From contig CP087974.1 in the NCBI GenBank assembly GCA_024426085.1, positions 62,001 to 126,000 of the forward strand: a stretch of DNA of 64,000 nucleotides, in the 5' to 3' direction. Made by a program: the position numbers and the translations under genes. This stretch comes from Rhizobium sp. RCAM05350 (lineage in GTDB: Bacteria > Pseudomonadota > Alphaproteobacteria > Rhizobiales > Rhizobiaceae). Of this stretch, positions 1 through 10,565 are shown piece by piece (the first letter of the stretch is position 1; each line of letters begins with the position of its first letter). A model generated the notes under the pieces. It was not told where the DNA came from and made no database searches. It was given only the letters and a program-made list of their open reading frames with translations.

Positions 1-1056
1 CCAGCAAGCTGATTGCCTCTCATCTCTCTTCCTGGGGGTATGAGGTTACCACCGGTATCGCCGGAACGGGTGTTGTGGCAACGCTGAAGCGCGGCGATGG
101 CGAGCTCCGAATCGGTATCCGGGCTGATATGGATGCACTGCCGATCGAGGAAGCCACCGGGCTTTCCTATGCCAGCAACAATCCTGACGTCATGCATGCC
201 TGCGGCCACGATGGTCATACCTCTATCCTCTTGGCCGCCGCCCGCTATCTTGCCGAAAGCGGAACGTTCAACGGCACCCTTCACCTCATCTTTCAGCCAG
301 CCGAGGAAATCGGCGCCGGTGCCCTGCAAGATGATCTCGGATGGTCTGTTCAAGCGCTTTCCGGTCGATGCGATCTTCGGACTGCACAATTGGCCGGGTG
401 TGCCGTTGGGGCAGTTCGGCTTTGTCTCCGGCGCGGCAATGGCCTCCGTCGACCAGGCGAAAATCCGCATCGTCGGCAAGGGCGGGCATGGGGCTGAGCC
501 GCACCGCGCTGTCGATCCGGTATTGGCGTCAGCATCGTTCATCACAGCGCTGCAGAGCGTCGTTTCGCGTAATGTCGATCCGCAGGAGATGGCCGTCGCG
601 ACGGTCGGATCGATCCACGCAGGCTCGGCCTCCAACGTCATCCCGGAAAGCGTCGAGTTGAAACTCACCATGCGCGCCTTCACGGAAACTGTCCGCCAAC
701 AGTTGCAGGAACGCATTCCGGCCTTAGCACGAGCGCAGGCGGAGAGTTTTGGTGCTGTGGCTGAAGTGGACTACCGGCTGGGCTTCCCGGCGCTGATCAA
801 CCACCGCGACGAGACCGACTTCGCATGAAGCGTCGCGCCTGACACTTTTGGCCCGGTAAGGGTGGAGGAAGGGTTCAAACCGCGCACGGCGAGCGAGGAT
901 TTCGCTTTCATGCTGCAGGCGAAGCCCGGCAGCTACCTCTTCGTCGGCAATGGCGACACGGCTCCCCTGCACAGCGCTCACTACGATTTCAACGACGCGA
1001 TCATCGCGCCTGCCGCCCGCTACTGGGTGCGGTTGGCGGAAACTTTTCTCAACTGA
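1..1056 (+). CDS. M20 family amidohydrolase (N-acyl amino acid deacylase), 5'-partial, frameshifted
   Basis: Zinc-dependent M20 peptidase-family amidohydrolase of the hippurate hydrolase/N-acetylcysteine deacetylase type, which removes an acyl group from an N-acyl amino acid in the cytoplasm. The frame is open from base 3, so the N-terminus lies left of the window. Visible are the metal-site motif MHACGHDGH (near 190-220), PAEEIGAGA (near 300), FGLHNWPG (near 375), GKGGHGAEPH (near 480) and the C-terminal TASEDFAFML (near 890). The frame changes near 330, and a TGA at 826-828 is best explained by two compensating indels because homology resumes in the same frame and runs to 1056. It leads a same-strand set with a GNAT acetyltransferase, amino-acid transporter and flavin monooxygenase. 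Substrate is inferred only from that context. Confidence 0.82.
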
Positions 1057-1094
1057 AGACATCAACAGGCCCACCTTCAACAGGAATGGCGAAA

Positions 1095-1649
1095 ATGAGC
1101 GACACGTTTGTCTACACCACGCCTCTCGATCCGCGTGCAAAGCCGCTGATCGATGAACTCACCTATGAGTACGATAGCCGTTACGGATCCTATTTTAGCG
1201 GCGGGTGCAGCCGAAGAGATGAACCGCTATCCGGCAGAAGCCTTCGCGCCGCCGCACGGGAATTTCCTGCTTTTGCAGCGCAATGGCGAGACGATCGGTG
1301 GCGGTGCTTTCAAGCTCTATGACGAGCGCACCGCAGAGTTCAAGCGTATCTGGACACGGTCCGACCTGCGCCGTCAGGGCCTTGCGGTCAAGGTTCTGCT
1401 CGAGTTGGAGGTGCAGGCGGCTCGTCAGGGGTACTCTCGTATCTACTTGACCACCGGATTTCGCCAGCCCGAGGCCGTCGGCCTCTATCTGAAATACGGC
1501 TACACCGCCCTGTTCGACATCGATGTCGATCCGGAAATCTACAAATCGCTGCCTTTTGAAAAAGAGATCGGCCACCTCGCGACTGTGGGGCTGCCCGGAG
1601 GCGCGTCTGCAGAACAGCCATTCCAGCGCGGCCGGACAGCGCTGAGTGA
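1095..1649 (+). CDS. GNAT family N-acetyltransferase, frameshifted
   Basis: Acetyl-CoA-dependent N-acetyltransferase. The product starts MSDTFVYTTPLD at 1095. After about 33 residues the frame changes near 1195 and continues with AAEEMNRYPAEAF, the core GNAT segment with RSDLRRQGLAVKVLLELE (acetyl-CoA pyrophosphate loop of the R/Q-x-x-G-x-G/A type) and the family-typical GLYLKYGYTALFD. Homology runs to about 1565 (PFEKEI). The downstream frame then reads into the next gene without a stop, so the true 3' end was probably displaced by an indel; 1649 is a guess at a nearby TGA. It lies between a deacylase and an amino-acid ABC transporter, the arrangement of N-acetylation/deacetylation detoxification of modified amino acids. 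Substrate unknown. Confidence 0.72.
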
Positions 1650-1681
1650 TCAGAAACTTCATCGTTTAAAAGGGGTCACAC

Positions 1682-3463
1682 ATGGCGCTCACGACAGATT
1701 TTGCAGGCATCGAGCCAAGCCGCAGGGCGGCCGAGCACAGCCAGGACTATTCGCGCTACCGGATCATCCCCGCACGCCATCCCGGCCGCCAGGTCGGCAC
1801 GGTGTTCGCCGGCCTCGTCATCGCCGCGGTGCTCTATTCGACCTTCACCAACCCGCGCTGGGGCTGGAATGTCTTTGCCGAATGGTTCTTTGCCGAGCCG
1901 GTTCTTGCGGGTCTCGGCAGGACGCTGCTGCTCACGGCACTGGCGACCGTATCAGGTTCTGTTCTGGGCACGGCACTGGCGCTGGCGCGCGTGTCGAAAT
2001 CGCCGCTGCTGTCCGGCCTCTCATGGGGTTATGTCTGGCTGCTGCGCTCCATTCCGCTGATCGTTCTGCTCCTGGTTCTCAACAATCTCGGCTATCTCTA
2101 CGAGACGATCCGCATTGCCGTGCCGTTCACCGATGCGGTCCTGCTCGATTATCCGACGGTACAGTTGCTGACCCCGTTTGCCGCCGCCTTCCTCGGCCTG
2201 ACGCTGAACCAGTCCGCCTTCTTCTCGGAAATCGTCCGTGGCGGCATCCTGTCCGTCGATCAGGGACAGCTTGAAGCGGCGGCTGCTCTTGGTCTGCCAC
2301 GTCGCCGCCAGGTGTTCCGTATCGTCCTGCCGCAGGCCATGCGTCCGATCCTGCCCACCGGTTTCAACGAAATCATCGGCTTGGCGAAAAGCACGTCGAT
2401 GGTCTACGTGCTTGCGCTGCCGGAGTTGTTCTACACGGTCCAGGTCATTTATCGCCGCAACCTCGAAGTCATCCCGCTGCTGATGGTCGCGACGGCCTGG
2501 TATCTGGTGATCATGACCGTGCTGTCGATCGCCCAGCATTATATCGAGCGCTATTTTTCCAAGGGTGCCGTGCGCAATCCGGTTCCGCTGCCTTTCCAGG
2601 CCTTCTTCGCCCGCTTTCGCCAGCCTTTGCCGCGACAGGAGGCCGCAACAAGCGGCCAAGCCGTGCGTAAGACGGGCTTTCGTGACGCACCCTTGTTGCG
2701 GGCCGGCGCTTCCGTGCGCATCCACGGCATTTCCAAAAGTTTCGGTACCCTGAAAGTGCTGGATACAATCGATCTGACCCTGCCGGCAGGCAGCGTCACG
2801 GCCATTCTTGGCCCGTCTGGTTCCGGCAAATCGACACTGCTGCGCGCCATCAATCATCTCGAGCGCGTCGATAGCGGCTTCATCTCCGTCGATGGCGATC
2901 TGGTCGGCTACCGCCAGAATGGTGAAACGCTCTACGAACTGAAGGAAAAGGATATCCTGAGACGCCGCGCCGATATCGGCATGGTCTTCCAGAATTTTAA
3001 TCTCTTTCCGCATCTGACCGTGCTGGAAAACCTGATCGAGGCGCCGATGCAGGTCCGGGGGACGGATCGTGCCGAGGCCGTCGAGCTGGCGCGGGAACTT
3101 CTCGCCCGTGTCGGCTTGACGGACAAGATCGATGCCTATCCGCGCCAGCTCTCCGGCGGCCAGCAGCAGCGCGTTGCCATTGCCCGCGCCTTGGCACTGA
3201 AGCCGAAGGTGCTGCTGTTCGACGAGCCGACATCGGCGCTGGACCCGGAACTCGTCGGTGAAGTGCTTGATGTGATCAAGGAGCTGGCACGCACTGGCAC
3301 GACGTTGGTCATTGTCACCCATGAAGTCGGGTTTGCCCGGGAAGTGGCCGATACGGTCGTGTTCATGGAAGGCGGCCACATTCTGGAGGTCGGCCCACCC
3401 GCCCGTATCTTCAGTCAGCCGAACCACCCGCGCACCCGCGAATTCCTCGCAAAAGTTCTCTAG
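1682..3463 (+). CDS. Amino acid ABC transporter, fused permease and ATP-binding protein
   Basis: A single 593-residue polypeptide fuses a His/Glu/Gln/Arg/opine-type permease (about residues 30-290, several hydrophobic segments and the EAA-like stretch [20 protein letters not shown]) to a polar-amino-acid ABC ATPase (about 345-593). In the ATPase are Walker [10 protein letters not shown] near residue 377, Q-loop FQNFN, signature LSGGQQQR near 490, Walker [13 protein letters not shown] near 510 and the H-loop THEVGF. It is intact. An AAAGGGG tract lies just before ATG 1682. Such fusions serve with periplasmic family 3 binding proteins, two of which follow immediately. Together they form an inner-membrane importer, probably for a cysteine-like or other polar amino acid; specificity cannot be read from sequence. 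Confidence 0.93.
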   Translation: MALTTDFAGIEPSRRAAEHSQDYSRYRIIPARHPGRQVGTVFAGLVIAAVLYSTFTNPRWGWNVFAEWFFAEPVLAGLGRTLLLTALATVSGSVLGTALALARVSKSPLLSGLSWGYVWLLRSIPLIVLLLVLNNLGYLYETIRIAVPFTDAVLLDYPTVQLLTPFAAAFLGLTLNQSAFFSEIVRGGILSVDQGQLEAAAALGLPRRRQVFRIVLPQAMRPILPTGFNEIIGLAKSTSMVYVLALPELFYTVQVIYRRNLEVIPLLMVATAWYLVIMTVLSIAQHYIERYFSKGAVRNPVPLPFQAFFARFRQPLPRQEAATSGQAVRKTGFRDAPLLRAGASVRIHGISKSFGTLKVLDTIDLTLPAGSVTAILGPSGSGKSTLLRAINHLERVDSGFISVDGDLVGYRQNGETLYELKEKDILRRRADIGMVFQNFNLFPHLTVLENLIEAPMQVRGTDRAEAVELARELLARVGLTDKIDAYPRQLSGGQQQRVAIARALALKPKVLLFDEPTSALDPELVGEVLDVIKELARTGTTLVIVTHEVGFAREVADTVVFMEGGHILEVGPPARIFSQPNHPRTREFLAKVL

Positions 3464-3541
3464 CAGATTCCCGGCCGCCTGAGCGGACGGGATGGGACTA
3501 ACATCAACCGCAACCTTAAGATGAAAATGGAGACGGGAAAC

Positions 3542-4486
3542 ATGACATTCTTCCACCGTGCTAAACTTCTGATGGCAGGCGCCGTTACGATCGCGGCCCT
3601 TGGGTTGGGCTCCGCCTACGCGGCCGAGAAATTTGACTTGAGCCCCGATATTTCCAAGCGGGTTCGCGCAGAAAAGGACGAAACGGCGATCAAGGCGATC
3701 TCAAGCGACTTCAAATTCGTCACGCCGGGCAAGCTGACGATCGGGATCCATCCGTGGGATCCGCCGATCGCGACCTATGCGACCGACGCAAAAACGGTGG
3801 TCGGCGCCGACCCGGACATTGCGCAGCTGATTGCCGATTCCCTTGGCCTGGAACTTGATCTCGTCGTCGTCGCCTGGGCGGATTGGCCACTCGGCGTGTC
3901 CTCGGGCAAGTATGACGCGGTCATCAGCAACGTTACGGTCACCGAGGAACGCAAGGAGAAGTTCGATTTTTCGACCTATCGCAAGGACGTGCTCGGCTTC
4001 TACGTAAAATCCGACAGCAAGATCACCACGATCAAGGAGCCGAAGGACGTCGCTGGGCTGAAAGTGACTGTTGGCGCCGGGACCAATCAGGAGAAAATTC
4101 TGCTGGAATGGGACCTGCCAGAATGTTGCGGCGGGCCTCAAGCCAATTGAAGTCCAGTATTACGACGACAGCGCAGCGGAAGACCTTGCTCTCCAGTCCG
4201 GCCGCGTGGACGTCATCTTCGACCCGAATTCGCCGCTGGCCTATGCCGCCGCTCTTAACGGGAAAGCAAAGCTGGTCGGTATCGTTTTCGTGGCTGGCCG
4301 CTGACGGCCGATATTGCTGTTACGACCAGGAAGGGTGCCGGTCTCGCCGATGCCGTCACCGTTGCCATCAACGATCTGATCGCCAACGGGAAATATGGCG
4401 AAGTCCTGAGCCGCTGGAACGTCGAGGCGGAAACGGTCGATAAAGCCCAGACCAATCCGCCCGGCCTGCCGAAGAGCGGTTCGTAA
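3542..4486 (+). CDS. Amino acid ABC transporter substrate-binding protein (copy 1), frameshifted
   Basis: Periplasmic family 3 solute-binding protein. ATG 3542 is chosen because GGAG at 3529-3532 is well spaced and the product begins with a signal peptide ending near SAYAAEK. Conserved stretches include FVTPGKLTIG, the ligand-pocket region YDAVISNVTVTEERKEKFDFS and GTNQEKILLEW. Frame changes near 4112 and 4287 are followed by the missing C-terminal parts (AAGLKPIEVQYYDD, then GWPLTADIAVTT), ending NPPGLPKSGS at 4486. The whole is about 315 residues and clearly paralogous to the gene that follows. It feeds the fused permease/ATPase upstream. Confidence 0.85.
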
Positions 4487-4553
4487 AGCGGCACGAGGCG
4501 GCTCGGCGCTGTTCTGCGGTGCCGGGCCGGATATTCCCATGGAGACGATGACA

Positions 4554-5492
4554 ATGACCGACAGACCGGCTTTCCGGACCTTCCTTATGACCGTGCTTGC
4601 TTCGACGCTGAGCTTCTTCGGGACAGCTCAAGCGGAGGAGGTGTTCGATCTCAGCCCTGAACAACCGGCCCGTATCCGGGCGGAGAAAAATGATGCTGCC
4701 ATCGCGGCGATCGCGAAGGATTTCACATTCGTCTCGCCTGGCAAGTTCACGGTCGCGGTCAGCCCGGGCGGGCCGCCGCTCGCCACCTATGCGACGGATG
4801 CAAAGACCGTGGTTGGGGCCGATCCGGATTATGCGTCCGCCATTGCCGATAGCCTCGGGCTTGAACTGGAACTCGTCCCAGTCGCCTGGATCGACTGGCC
4901 GCTTGGCCTGGTATCCGGCAAGTACGACGCGGTCATCTCGAATGTCGGCGTTACCGAACAGCGCAAGGAAAAGTTCGATTTCTCCACCTACCGTCAGGGA
5001 CTGCACGGTTTCTTCGTCAAATCGGATAACCCGATCAGCGTGATCAAGGAGCCGAAGGATGCCGCGGGCCTGCGCATTATTGTCGGGGCCGGAACCAATC
5101 AGGAGCGTATCCTGCTCAGATGGAATGACGAAAACATCGCCGCCGGTCTAAAGCCGCTGGAACTGCAATATTACGACGACGAGGCGGCAAGCCTCCTGGC
5201 TGTCTCTTCGGGCCGGGCCGAAGTCATCGTCCAGCCGCATGCACAGCTCGTCTATATCGCCGCGCGATCACAATATCAAACGGGTGGGTACCTTAAGCGC
5301 CGGCTGGCCTGATCGTTCCGACGTAAAGCGATTACGACGAAGAAGGGCAGTGGGCTGGCGGACGCTCTGACGGTTGCCACCAACGGACTGATCGGTAAGG
5401 GCGTCTATGCGAAAATTCTCGACCATTGGCATCTGAGCGAGGAGGCATTGCCAAAATCGGAAACCAACCCGCCCGGCCTGCCGAAATCCTGA
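4554..5492 (+). CDS. Amino acid ABC transporter substrate-binding protein (copy 2), frameshifted
   Basis: Tandem paralogue of the preceding binding protein, sharing the signal-peptide layout, the mature start EEVFDLSPE, YDAVISNVGVTEQRKEKFDFS, GAGTNQERILL and the C-terminal NPPGLPKS. ATG 4554 sits nine bases after GGAG, exactly as in copy 1, and is preferred over ATG 4539. The frame is lost near 5270 and again near 5325; the continuation SAGWPD then ITTKKGSGLADALTV is found in other frames and ends at TGA 5490-5492. The two copies may give the single transporter two ligand ranges. Confidence 0.84.
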
Positions 5493-5519
5493 CGCCAAAT
5501 CCTGAAGGAAGAAGACACG

Positions 5520-6554
5520 ATGGGCAGCATCGCCATCAACCATATCGGCTTTCTGACGCCCGGTAACTATCGCGCTGACGATCCATTGTCCGGATTTGAA
5601 AAGACACTGAAACTCCTCGAATACGGGGAGGAGCTTGGCTTTCAAAGCGCGTGGGCCCGCCAGCGGCATCTGGAGCCGGGCATCTCGTCGGCGACGGCCT
5701 TTCTGGCGGCGGCAACCCAGCGTACCAGCCGCATCCAGCTTGGCACGGCGGTTATCCCGATTGGGTATGAAAGCCCCTACAGGCTCGCCGAAGACCTTTC
5801 GACGGTCGATGTTCTGTCGCGTGGACGGCTGAATGTCGGTTTGAGCGCCGGCCGTCCTCTGCATGCCGATCTGATCGCGCCGTTGGTCTTTGATGGCGAT
5901 TGGGAAAATTATGATTTCTCCCACGAGCGCGTTCTGCGTTTCGTCGGCAATCTGAAGAGCAATCCAATTGGGGACGAAACAACCTTCATCAAGACGCCCT
6001 TCGGACCGCAGCGGCCACGGCTTCAGCCTTATGCCAAGGGGCTGACGGACCGCATCTGGTACGGCGGCGGTTCGCTGCGGTCGGCCGGTTGGGCAGGGCG
6101 GAACGGCTTCAACCTTCTGATCGGTAATGTCACGACCGGTGAAGAGACGGATGATTTCTTCGTTGCCCAGTCGCGTCAGCTTACGGCATACCGCGAGGCG
6201 GGCGGGGCAGGCAGGCGTGTTGCGCTCGGCCGCGTCATCGTGCCCACCGACAGCGCCGACGTACAAACCCGCAAGCGCTATCTCGACTATGCGGCAGGGC
6301 GCAATGAACGGACGCTGACACCACAAGGCGAGCGCCGGACGCTCTATGCCCGGGATATCGTTGGCACGTCCGGCGAGATTCTGGAGCGCCTGTTTGCTGA
6401 CCCGATCCTGCCCCATGTCAGCGAACTTAGGCTGGAACTTCCCTATGAATTTGAAGACGCGGAGTATCGTCAGATCATCCACGACTTCGCCACTCTTGTT
6501 GCGCGCCGGCTCGGCTGGATCAACGACGCAAACCGGCAAAAGCGAACGGCTTGA
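5520..6554 (+). CDS. LLM class flavin-dependent oxidoreductase (luciferase-like monooxygenase)
   Basis: Intact 344-residue luciferase-like monooxygenase, an FMN-dependent TIM-barrel enzyme oxidising small carbon, nitrogen or sulfur substrates with reduced flavin and O2. Evidence: ELGFQSAWARQRHLEPG near residue 40, a conserved TSRIQLGTAVIPIGYESPYRLAED stretch (family hallmark), LSRGRLNVGLSAGR, and a C-terminal ERLFADPILPHVSELRLEL. GGAAG lies ahead of ATG 5520. It follows the binding proteins by 27 bases, so it is most likely in the same operon. In Gram-positive yxe/ytm-type loci, enzymes of this class oxidise S-substituted N-acetylcysteines; applying that here is inference from context. Confidence 0.88.
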   Translation: MGSIAINHIGFLTPGNYRADDPLSGFEKTLKLLEYGEELGFQSAWARQRHLEPGISSATAFLAAATQRTSRIQLGTAVIPIGYESPYRLAEDLSTVDVLSRGRLNVGLSAGRPLHADLIAPLVFDGDWENYDFSHERVLRFVGNLKSNPIGDETTFIKTPFGPQRPRLQPYAKGLTDRIWYGGGSLRSAGWAGRNGFNLLIGNVTTGEETDDFFVAQSRQLTAYREAGGAGRRVALGRVIVPTDSADVQTRKRYLDYAAGRNERTLTPQGERRTLYARDIVGTSGEILERLFADPILPHVSELRLELPYEFEDAEYRQIIHDFATLVARRLGWINDANRQKRTA

Positions 6555-6605
6555 TCAAGGCCTTGGTACTCTCTTCCCATCTCGATATCGCAGGAATGAC
6601 AGGCA

Positions 6606-7200
6606 TTGACCAAAATCGTTGAGTATTTCTTCTCCATCGGCTCGCCGTGGTCCTATATCGGCTTTGACGCATTTGTTGAACTTGCGGCGAAGAGCGGTGT
6701 CGAGATCAAACCTTATCTGACAACCGTCGTTGAAGAGAATGGCGGGATCTTTTCGCGCAATCGCCCGCAAGTCCGGCGCAGCTACTGGATGCGGGATCTG
6801 AAGGCTGGGCGCGTGTGCGGGGCAAGGAACTGATCCTCGAAAGCCGTCCTGAACTCAGCGATCCGGCACCCGCTTCGCTGATCATCATCGCTGCCTATCT
6901 CGACGGCAAGGACTGGATCCGCCTGACCCGTGCCCTGCAGCAGGCTTTCTGGGGCGAGGCAAAGGATATCGGTCAGCCGCATGTCCGCGAAGGATTGCAA
7001 ATGCGTCGGGATTTGACGGCGCCGGCCTCCTGAAACGGCAGGCGGACGAGGACGTGCGGGCCAAATGGGCGGCGGATCGGGAGCACGCGCTGAAGAGCGG
7101 CGTCTTCGGTTTCCCGACATTCCTTTATGATAGCGAGATTTACTGGGGGCAGGACAATCTGCCTTTCCTGGAGCGGCACGTTGCCGGCGACAGGCCTTAG
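6606..7200 (+). CDS. DsbA family / 2-hydroxychromene-2-carboxylate isomerase-like protein, frameshifted
   Basis: Thioredoxin-fold, kappa-GST-like protein. The start YFFSIGSPWSYIGFDAF is the hallmark of the HCCA-isomerase/DsbA family, with Ser where DsbA has the first redox Cys. The likely start is TTG 6606, as no in-frame ATG precedes the conserved start. Frame changes near 6812 and 7008 separate three segments that together match a family member of about 200 residues: KELILESRPELSDP, AAYLDGKDWIRLTRALQQAFWGE, and GVFGFPTFLYDSEIYWGQDNL, the last containing the conserved cis-Pro GFPTF. Its role is probably glutathione-dependent isomerisation or thiol chemistry linked to the neighbouring monooxygenase and lyase. 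Confidence 0.78.
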
Positions 7201-7259
7201 GTTCGCCGCACGCATTCGGACCGAGAGAGAATAACACCGCCAAGGAAATGCAGGACACC

Positions 7260-8450
7260 ATGAGCGATAACGACCGCACGCCAAAGACCATCGGCCCCAA
7301 CACGCAGTTGGTCAGAGCGGGGCATGACCCCTTCGATTATCACGGCTTCATCAATCCGCCGGTGGTTCGGGCATCGACCGTGCTGTTCCCCAACGCGCAG
7401 GCCATGGAAACGCATAGCCAAAAATACACCTATGCAACGCGGGGCACGCCGACGACCGATGCCCTGTGTCAGGCTGTCAATGAGCTGGAAGGCGCTGCAG
7501 GAACGATCATCGTGCCCTCGGGACTTGCGGCTGTTACTCTCCCGTTCCTGGCTTACCTTGCGCCGGGCGACCATGCTTTGATCGTCGATTCCGTCTATGG
7601 CAACGTTCGGCATTTCTGCGATACGATGCTGAGGCGTTTCGGTGTCGAAGTCGAATATTATCATCCGTCGATCGGAGCCGGGATCGAAGCTCTCCTCAAA
7701 CCGAATACGAGGCTCGTGCATCTTGAAGCGCCGGGTTCGAATACCTTCGAGATGCAGGACATTCCCGCGATCGCTGCCGCCGCACACCGTCAGGGAGCGG
7801 TGGTGACGATGGACAATACCAAGGCGACGCCGCTGTTTTTCAAACCACTCGATTTCGGCGTGGACGTCTCCATTCAGGCCTCGACCAAGTATCCGGCGGG
7901 TCATGCCGATATTCTGCTGGGAACCGTTTCTGCGAATGCTGAACACTGGAAACGTCTCAGGCAAGCGAATGGCGCGCTTGGTATCTGTGGGGCCGCAGAC
8001 GATGCCTATCAGGTCCTGCGCGGTCTTCGCACCATGGGGGTGCGCCTGGAGCGTCACCAGGCCAATGCACTGGAGATAGCCCATTGGCTGGAAGCGCGAG
8101 ACGACGTGGCGCGCGTGCTCAATCCGGCTCTCCCGAGTTTTCCCGGCCACGATATCTGGAAACGCGACTTCAAAGGCGCAAGCGGCGTCTTTTCCTTCGT
8201 GCTGGCAGCCTGCCGCCCGGAAGACTTCAAGAGGAAGGCCCAGTCATTTCTCGACGCCCTCTCGCTTTTCGGGCTTGGCTATTCCTGGGGCGGCTTTCCG
8301 AGCCTGGCGCTGCACGTCAACCTGGACGAGCGGCAAATTCTGCAAGCTCCAAAAGAAGGCCCGGTTCTGCGTCTTCATATCGGGCTCGAAGATGTGGCCG
8401 ATCTCAAGGCTGACCTGGAAAAGGGCTTCGCCGCAACGAAAGCGATCTGA
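7260..8450 (+). CDS. metC: Cystathionine beta-lyase
   Basis: Intact PLP enzyme of the Cys/Met metabolism family (396 residues), cleaving a C-S bond in cystathionine or cysteine S-conjugates to release a thiol, pyruvate and ammonia. Evidence: the family start TQLVRAGHDPFDYHGF, YATRGTPTTDAL, GTIIVPSGLAA (PLP phosphate region), the cofactor aspartate in VTMDNTKATPL and the PLP-lysine context QASTKYPAGHADILLG near residue 209. ATG 7260 is favoured over ATG 7248, whose Shine-Dalgarno would be too close. Placed at the end of the sulfur/amino-acid cluster, it could release sulfur from the processed substrate as well as serve methionine synthesis. Confidence 0.92.
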   Translation: MSDNDRTPKTIGPNTQLVRAGHDPFDYHGFINPPVVRASTVLFPNAQAMETHSQKYTYATRGTPTTDALCQAVNELEGAAGTIIVPSGLAAVTLPFLAYLAPGDHALIVDSVYGNVRHFCDTMLRRFGVEVEYYHPSIGAGIEALLKPNTRLVHLEAPGSNTFEMQDIPAIAAAAHRQGAVVTMDNTKATPLFFKPLDFGVDVSIQASTKYPAGHADILLGTVSANAEHWKRLRQANGALGICGAADDAYQVLRGLRTMGVRLERHQANALEIAHWLEARDDVARVLNPALPSFPGHDIWKRDFKGASGVFSFVLAACRPEDFKRKAQSFLDALSLFGLGYSWGGFPSLALHVNLDERQILQAPKEGPVLRLHIGLEDVADLKADLEKGFAATKAI

Positions 8451-8772
8451 TCCCGCGTTACGGCCAAATCCCCCGTCGGGCAGGCGGAAGGACCGGCCCG
8501 GCCGCGCCGTTCAGATGCTGATTTTGGACGGTACGCTGCCGGTTCTTCATGACCAGGTCGCTGCAATGGTGCAATTTCGCTGATCGTAGCGAGTGGATTG
8601 GCTAAAGCTTCATTCTTTAGACAAGTTTTCGCCAGGAAGCTTGTTGTTCCCGGCGAACCGACTAAAAGAGGCGGCATCAACCAACGGCGCTTGTCTCCAA
8701 GAGACGACCGCGCCAATTCCCGTATCCGGCTGTTCGCTTCGCAGGCTGAACGCCGACCAAGGATCAGACATC
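8451..8772. other. Intergenic region, no gene seen
   Basis: About 320 bases between the lyase stop and the ABC exporter. No frame here has coding character continuing from a start with a ribosome site. The last bases carry AAGGA (about 8757-8762), which serves the exporter at 8773. I see no strong hairpin followed by a T-run. Confidence 0.5.
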
Positions 8773-10495
8773 ATGCGCGATCTCGTCGCTCGTTTCTTTT
8801 CCTATTACCGGCCACACCGGCGCCTGTTCCTGCTGGATTTTTCCTGTGCGGTGACGTCCGGGTTGCTGGAGTTGGGTTTCCCCATTGCCGTCAAGCTGTT
8901 CATCGATGTGCTGTTGCCGACCGGGCAGTGGGGCTATGTCGTGGCCGCATCGGCAGGGTTGATGGTGATTTATCTCGTCAATGGCGGGTTGATGGCTGTT
9001 GTCACCTATTGGGGCCATATGCTCGGGATCAATATCGAGACCGAGATGCGGCGCAAGGCCTTTGACCACCTGCAGAAACTGTCCTTTGGCTATTTTGATA
9101 ACCAGAAGACCGGCCATCTCGTGGCCCGGCTGACCAAGGATCTGGAGGAGATCGGCGAGGTTGCCCATCATGGGCCGGAAGACGTGTTCATTGCCATCAT
9201 GACGCTGATCGGCGCCTTCCTGCTGATGTTCTCGGTCAATCCGAAGCTGGCGCTGATCACCGCGCTCGTGCTGCCGCTGACCGCGTGGCTGACCACCCGC
9301 TATGGCGGACGGATGACCCGCAACTGGCAGGCGCTCTACAATCGCGTCGGCGATTTCAACGCCCGCATCGAGGAAAATGTCGGCGGCATCCGCGTGGTCC
9401 AGGCGTTTGCCAATGAGGATCACGAACGCGGACTGTTCTGAGAAGGACAACCAGCGCTATCGCAAGACCAAGCTCGATGCCTACCGGATCATGGCCGTGT
9501 CGACGACGCTGAGCTATCTCTCCATGCGTCTCGTCCAGATGGTCGTGCTGGTTGCCGGCAGCTACTTCGTGCTGAGCGGCGAGTTGACGGCCGGCGGTTT
9601 TGTCGGGTTCCTGCTTCTGGTCGGCGTGTTCTTCCGCCCGGTCGACAAGATCAATTCGGTCATCGAGACCTATCCCAAGGGCATTGCCGGTTTTCGCCGC
9701 TATATCGATTTTCTCGATACGCGCCCGGATATCGCAGACAGGGCGGGTGCGCGTGATGTCACCGGGCTGAAGGGCGATATCCGCTATAACAACGCTTGCT
9801 TCGGCTATCGGGACACGAAGGCGATCCTGAAGGATCTGAGTATCGATATCCGTGCTGGTGAAACGGTGGCCTTCGTCGGTCCTTCGGGCGCTGGCAAGAC
9901 GACGATCTGCGCGCTCCTGCCGCGTTTCTACGAGGTTACCGGCGGCTCCATCACCATCGATGATATCGACATTCGTGACATGAGCCTGCGGTCGCTGCGC
10001 AATCATATCGGCATCGTCAGCCAGGATGTCTTCCTGTTTGCAGGCTCGCTGCGTGAAAACATCGCCTATGGCCGGCTGGATGCCAGTGAAGCGGATATTG
10101 TCGAGGCGGCCCGCAAGGCGCGGCTTGAAGGCGTCATTGCCGACCTGCCGCAGGGTCTCGACACAGTTGTCGGCGAACGCGGCGTGAAATTGTCGGGCGG
10201 TCAGAAGCAGCGTCTGGCGATTGCCCGCATCTTCCTGAAGAACCCACCGATCCTGATCCTTGACGAGGCAACATCGGCGCTCGACACCGAAACCGAGCGC
10301 GCCATCCAGCAATCCCTTGCGGAACTGTCGAAGGGGCGAACGACGCTGGTCATCGCCCACCGTCTGGCGACGATCACCCAGGCAGACCGTATCCTTGTCG
10401 TCAATGAAGGGGCAATCGTCGAGGATGGCAGTCACTCCGAACTGCTGACAAAGAACGGCCTCTATAGCCGCCTCAGCCAGTTGCAGGCCGGGTAA
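8773..10495 (+). CDS. ABC exporter, fused transmembrane and ATP-binding domains (MsbA-like), frameshifted
   Basis: Half-transporter of the ABCB/MsbA exporter type, about 573 residues. Membrane domain about residues 1-315 with LSFGYFDNQKTGHLVARLTKDLE and ARIEENVGGIRVVQAFANE (coupling regions). ATPase domain: Walker A VGPSGAGKTT, Q-loop SQDVFLF, signature LSGGQKQR, Walker B ILILDEATSALD and H-loop IAHRL. ATG 8773 follows AAGGA. A single frame change near 9440 (around HERGLF/SEKDNQRYR) splits it in this sequence, though domain order is complete. It probably forms an inner-membrane homodimer exporting a lipid, glycan or toxic compound; the substrate is not predictable. Confidence 0.9.
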
Positions 10496-10565
10496 TACGA
10501 GCCCTCAGGGGGAACCTTGCGCTAGGTCAGGCGTTTTGTGTCCACAGTTCAACAAGGAGAAGAAC

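Noticed and set aside
826..828. Real nonsense mutation in the M20 gene
   Set aside because: Family sequence resumes in the same frame after about 30 bases, which fits two compensating indels better.
2021..3556. Long minus-strand open frame (about 511 codons) opposite the fused ABC transporter
   Set aside because: Composition is His/Gln/Asp/Arg-rich antisense of a high-GC gene, no family motif, and the plus-strand frame has all ABC motifs.
5268..6539. Minus-strand open frame (about 423 codons) opposite the LLM monooxygenase
   Set aside because: Shadow of the intact plus-strand enzyme.
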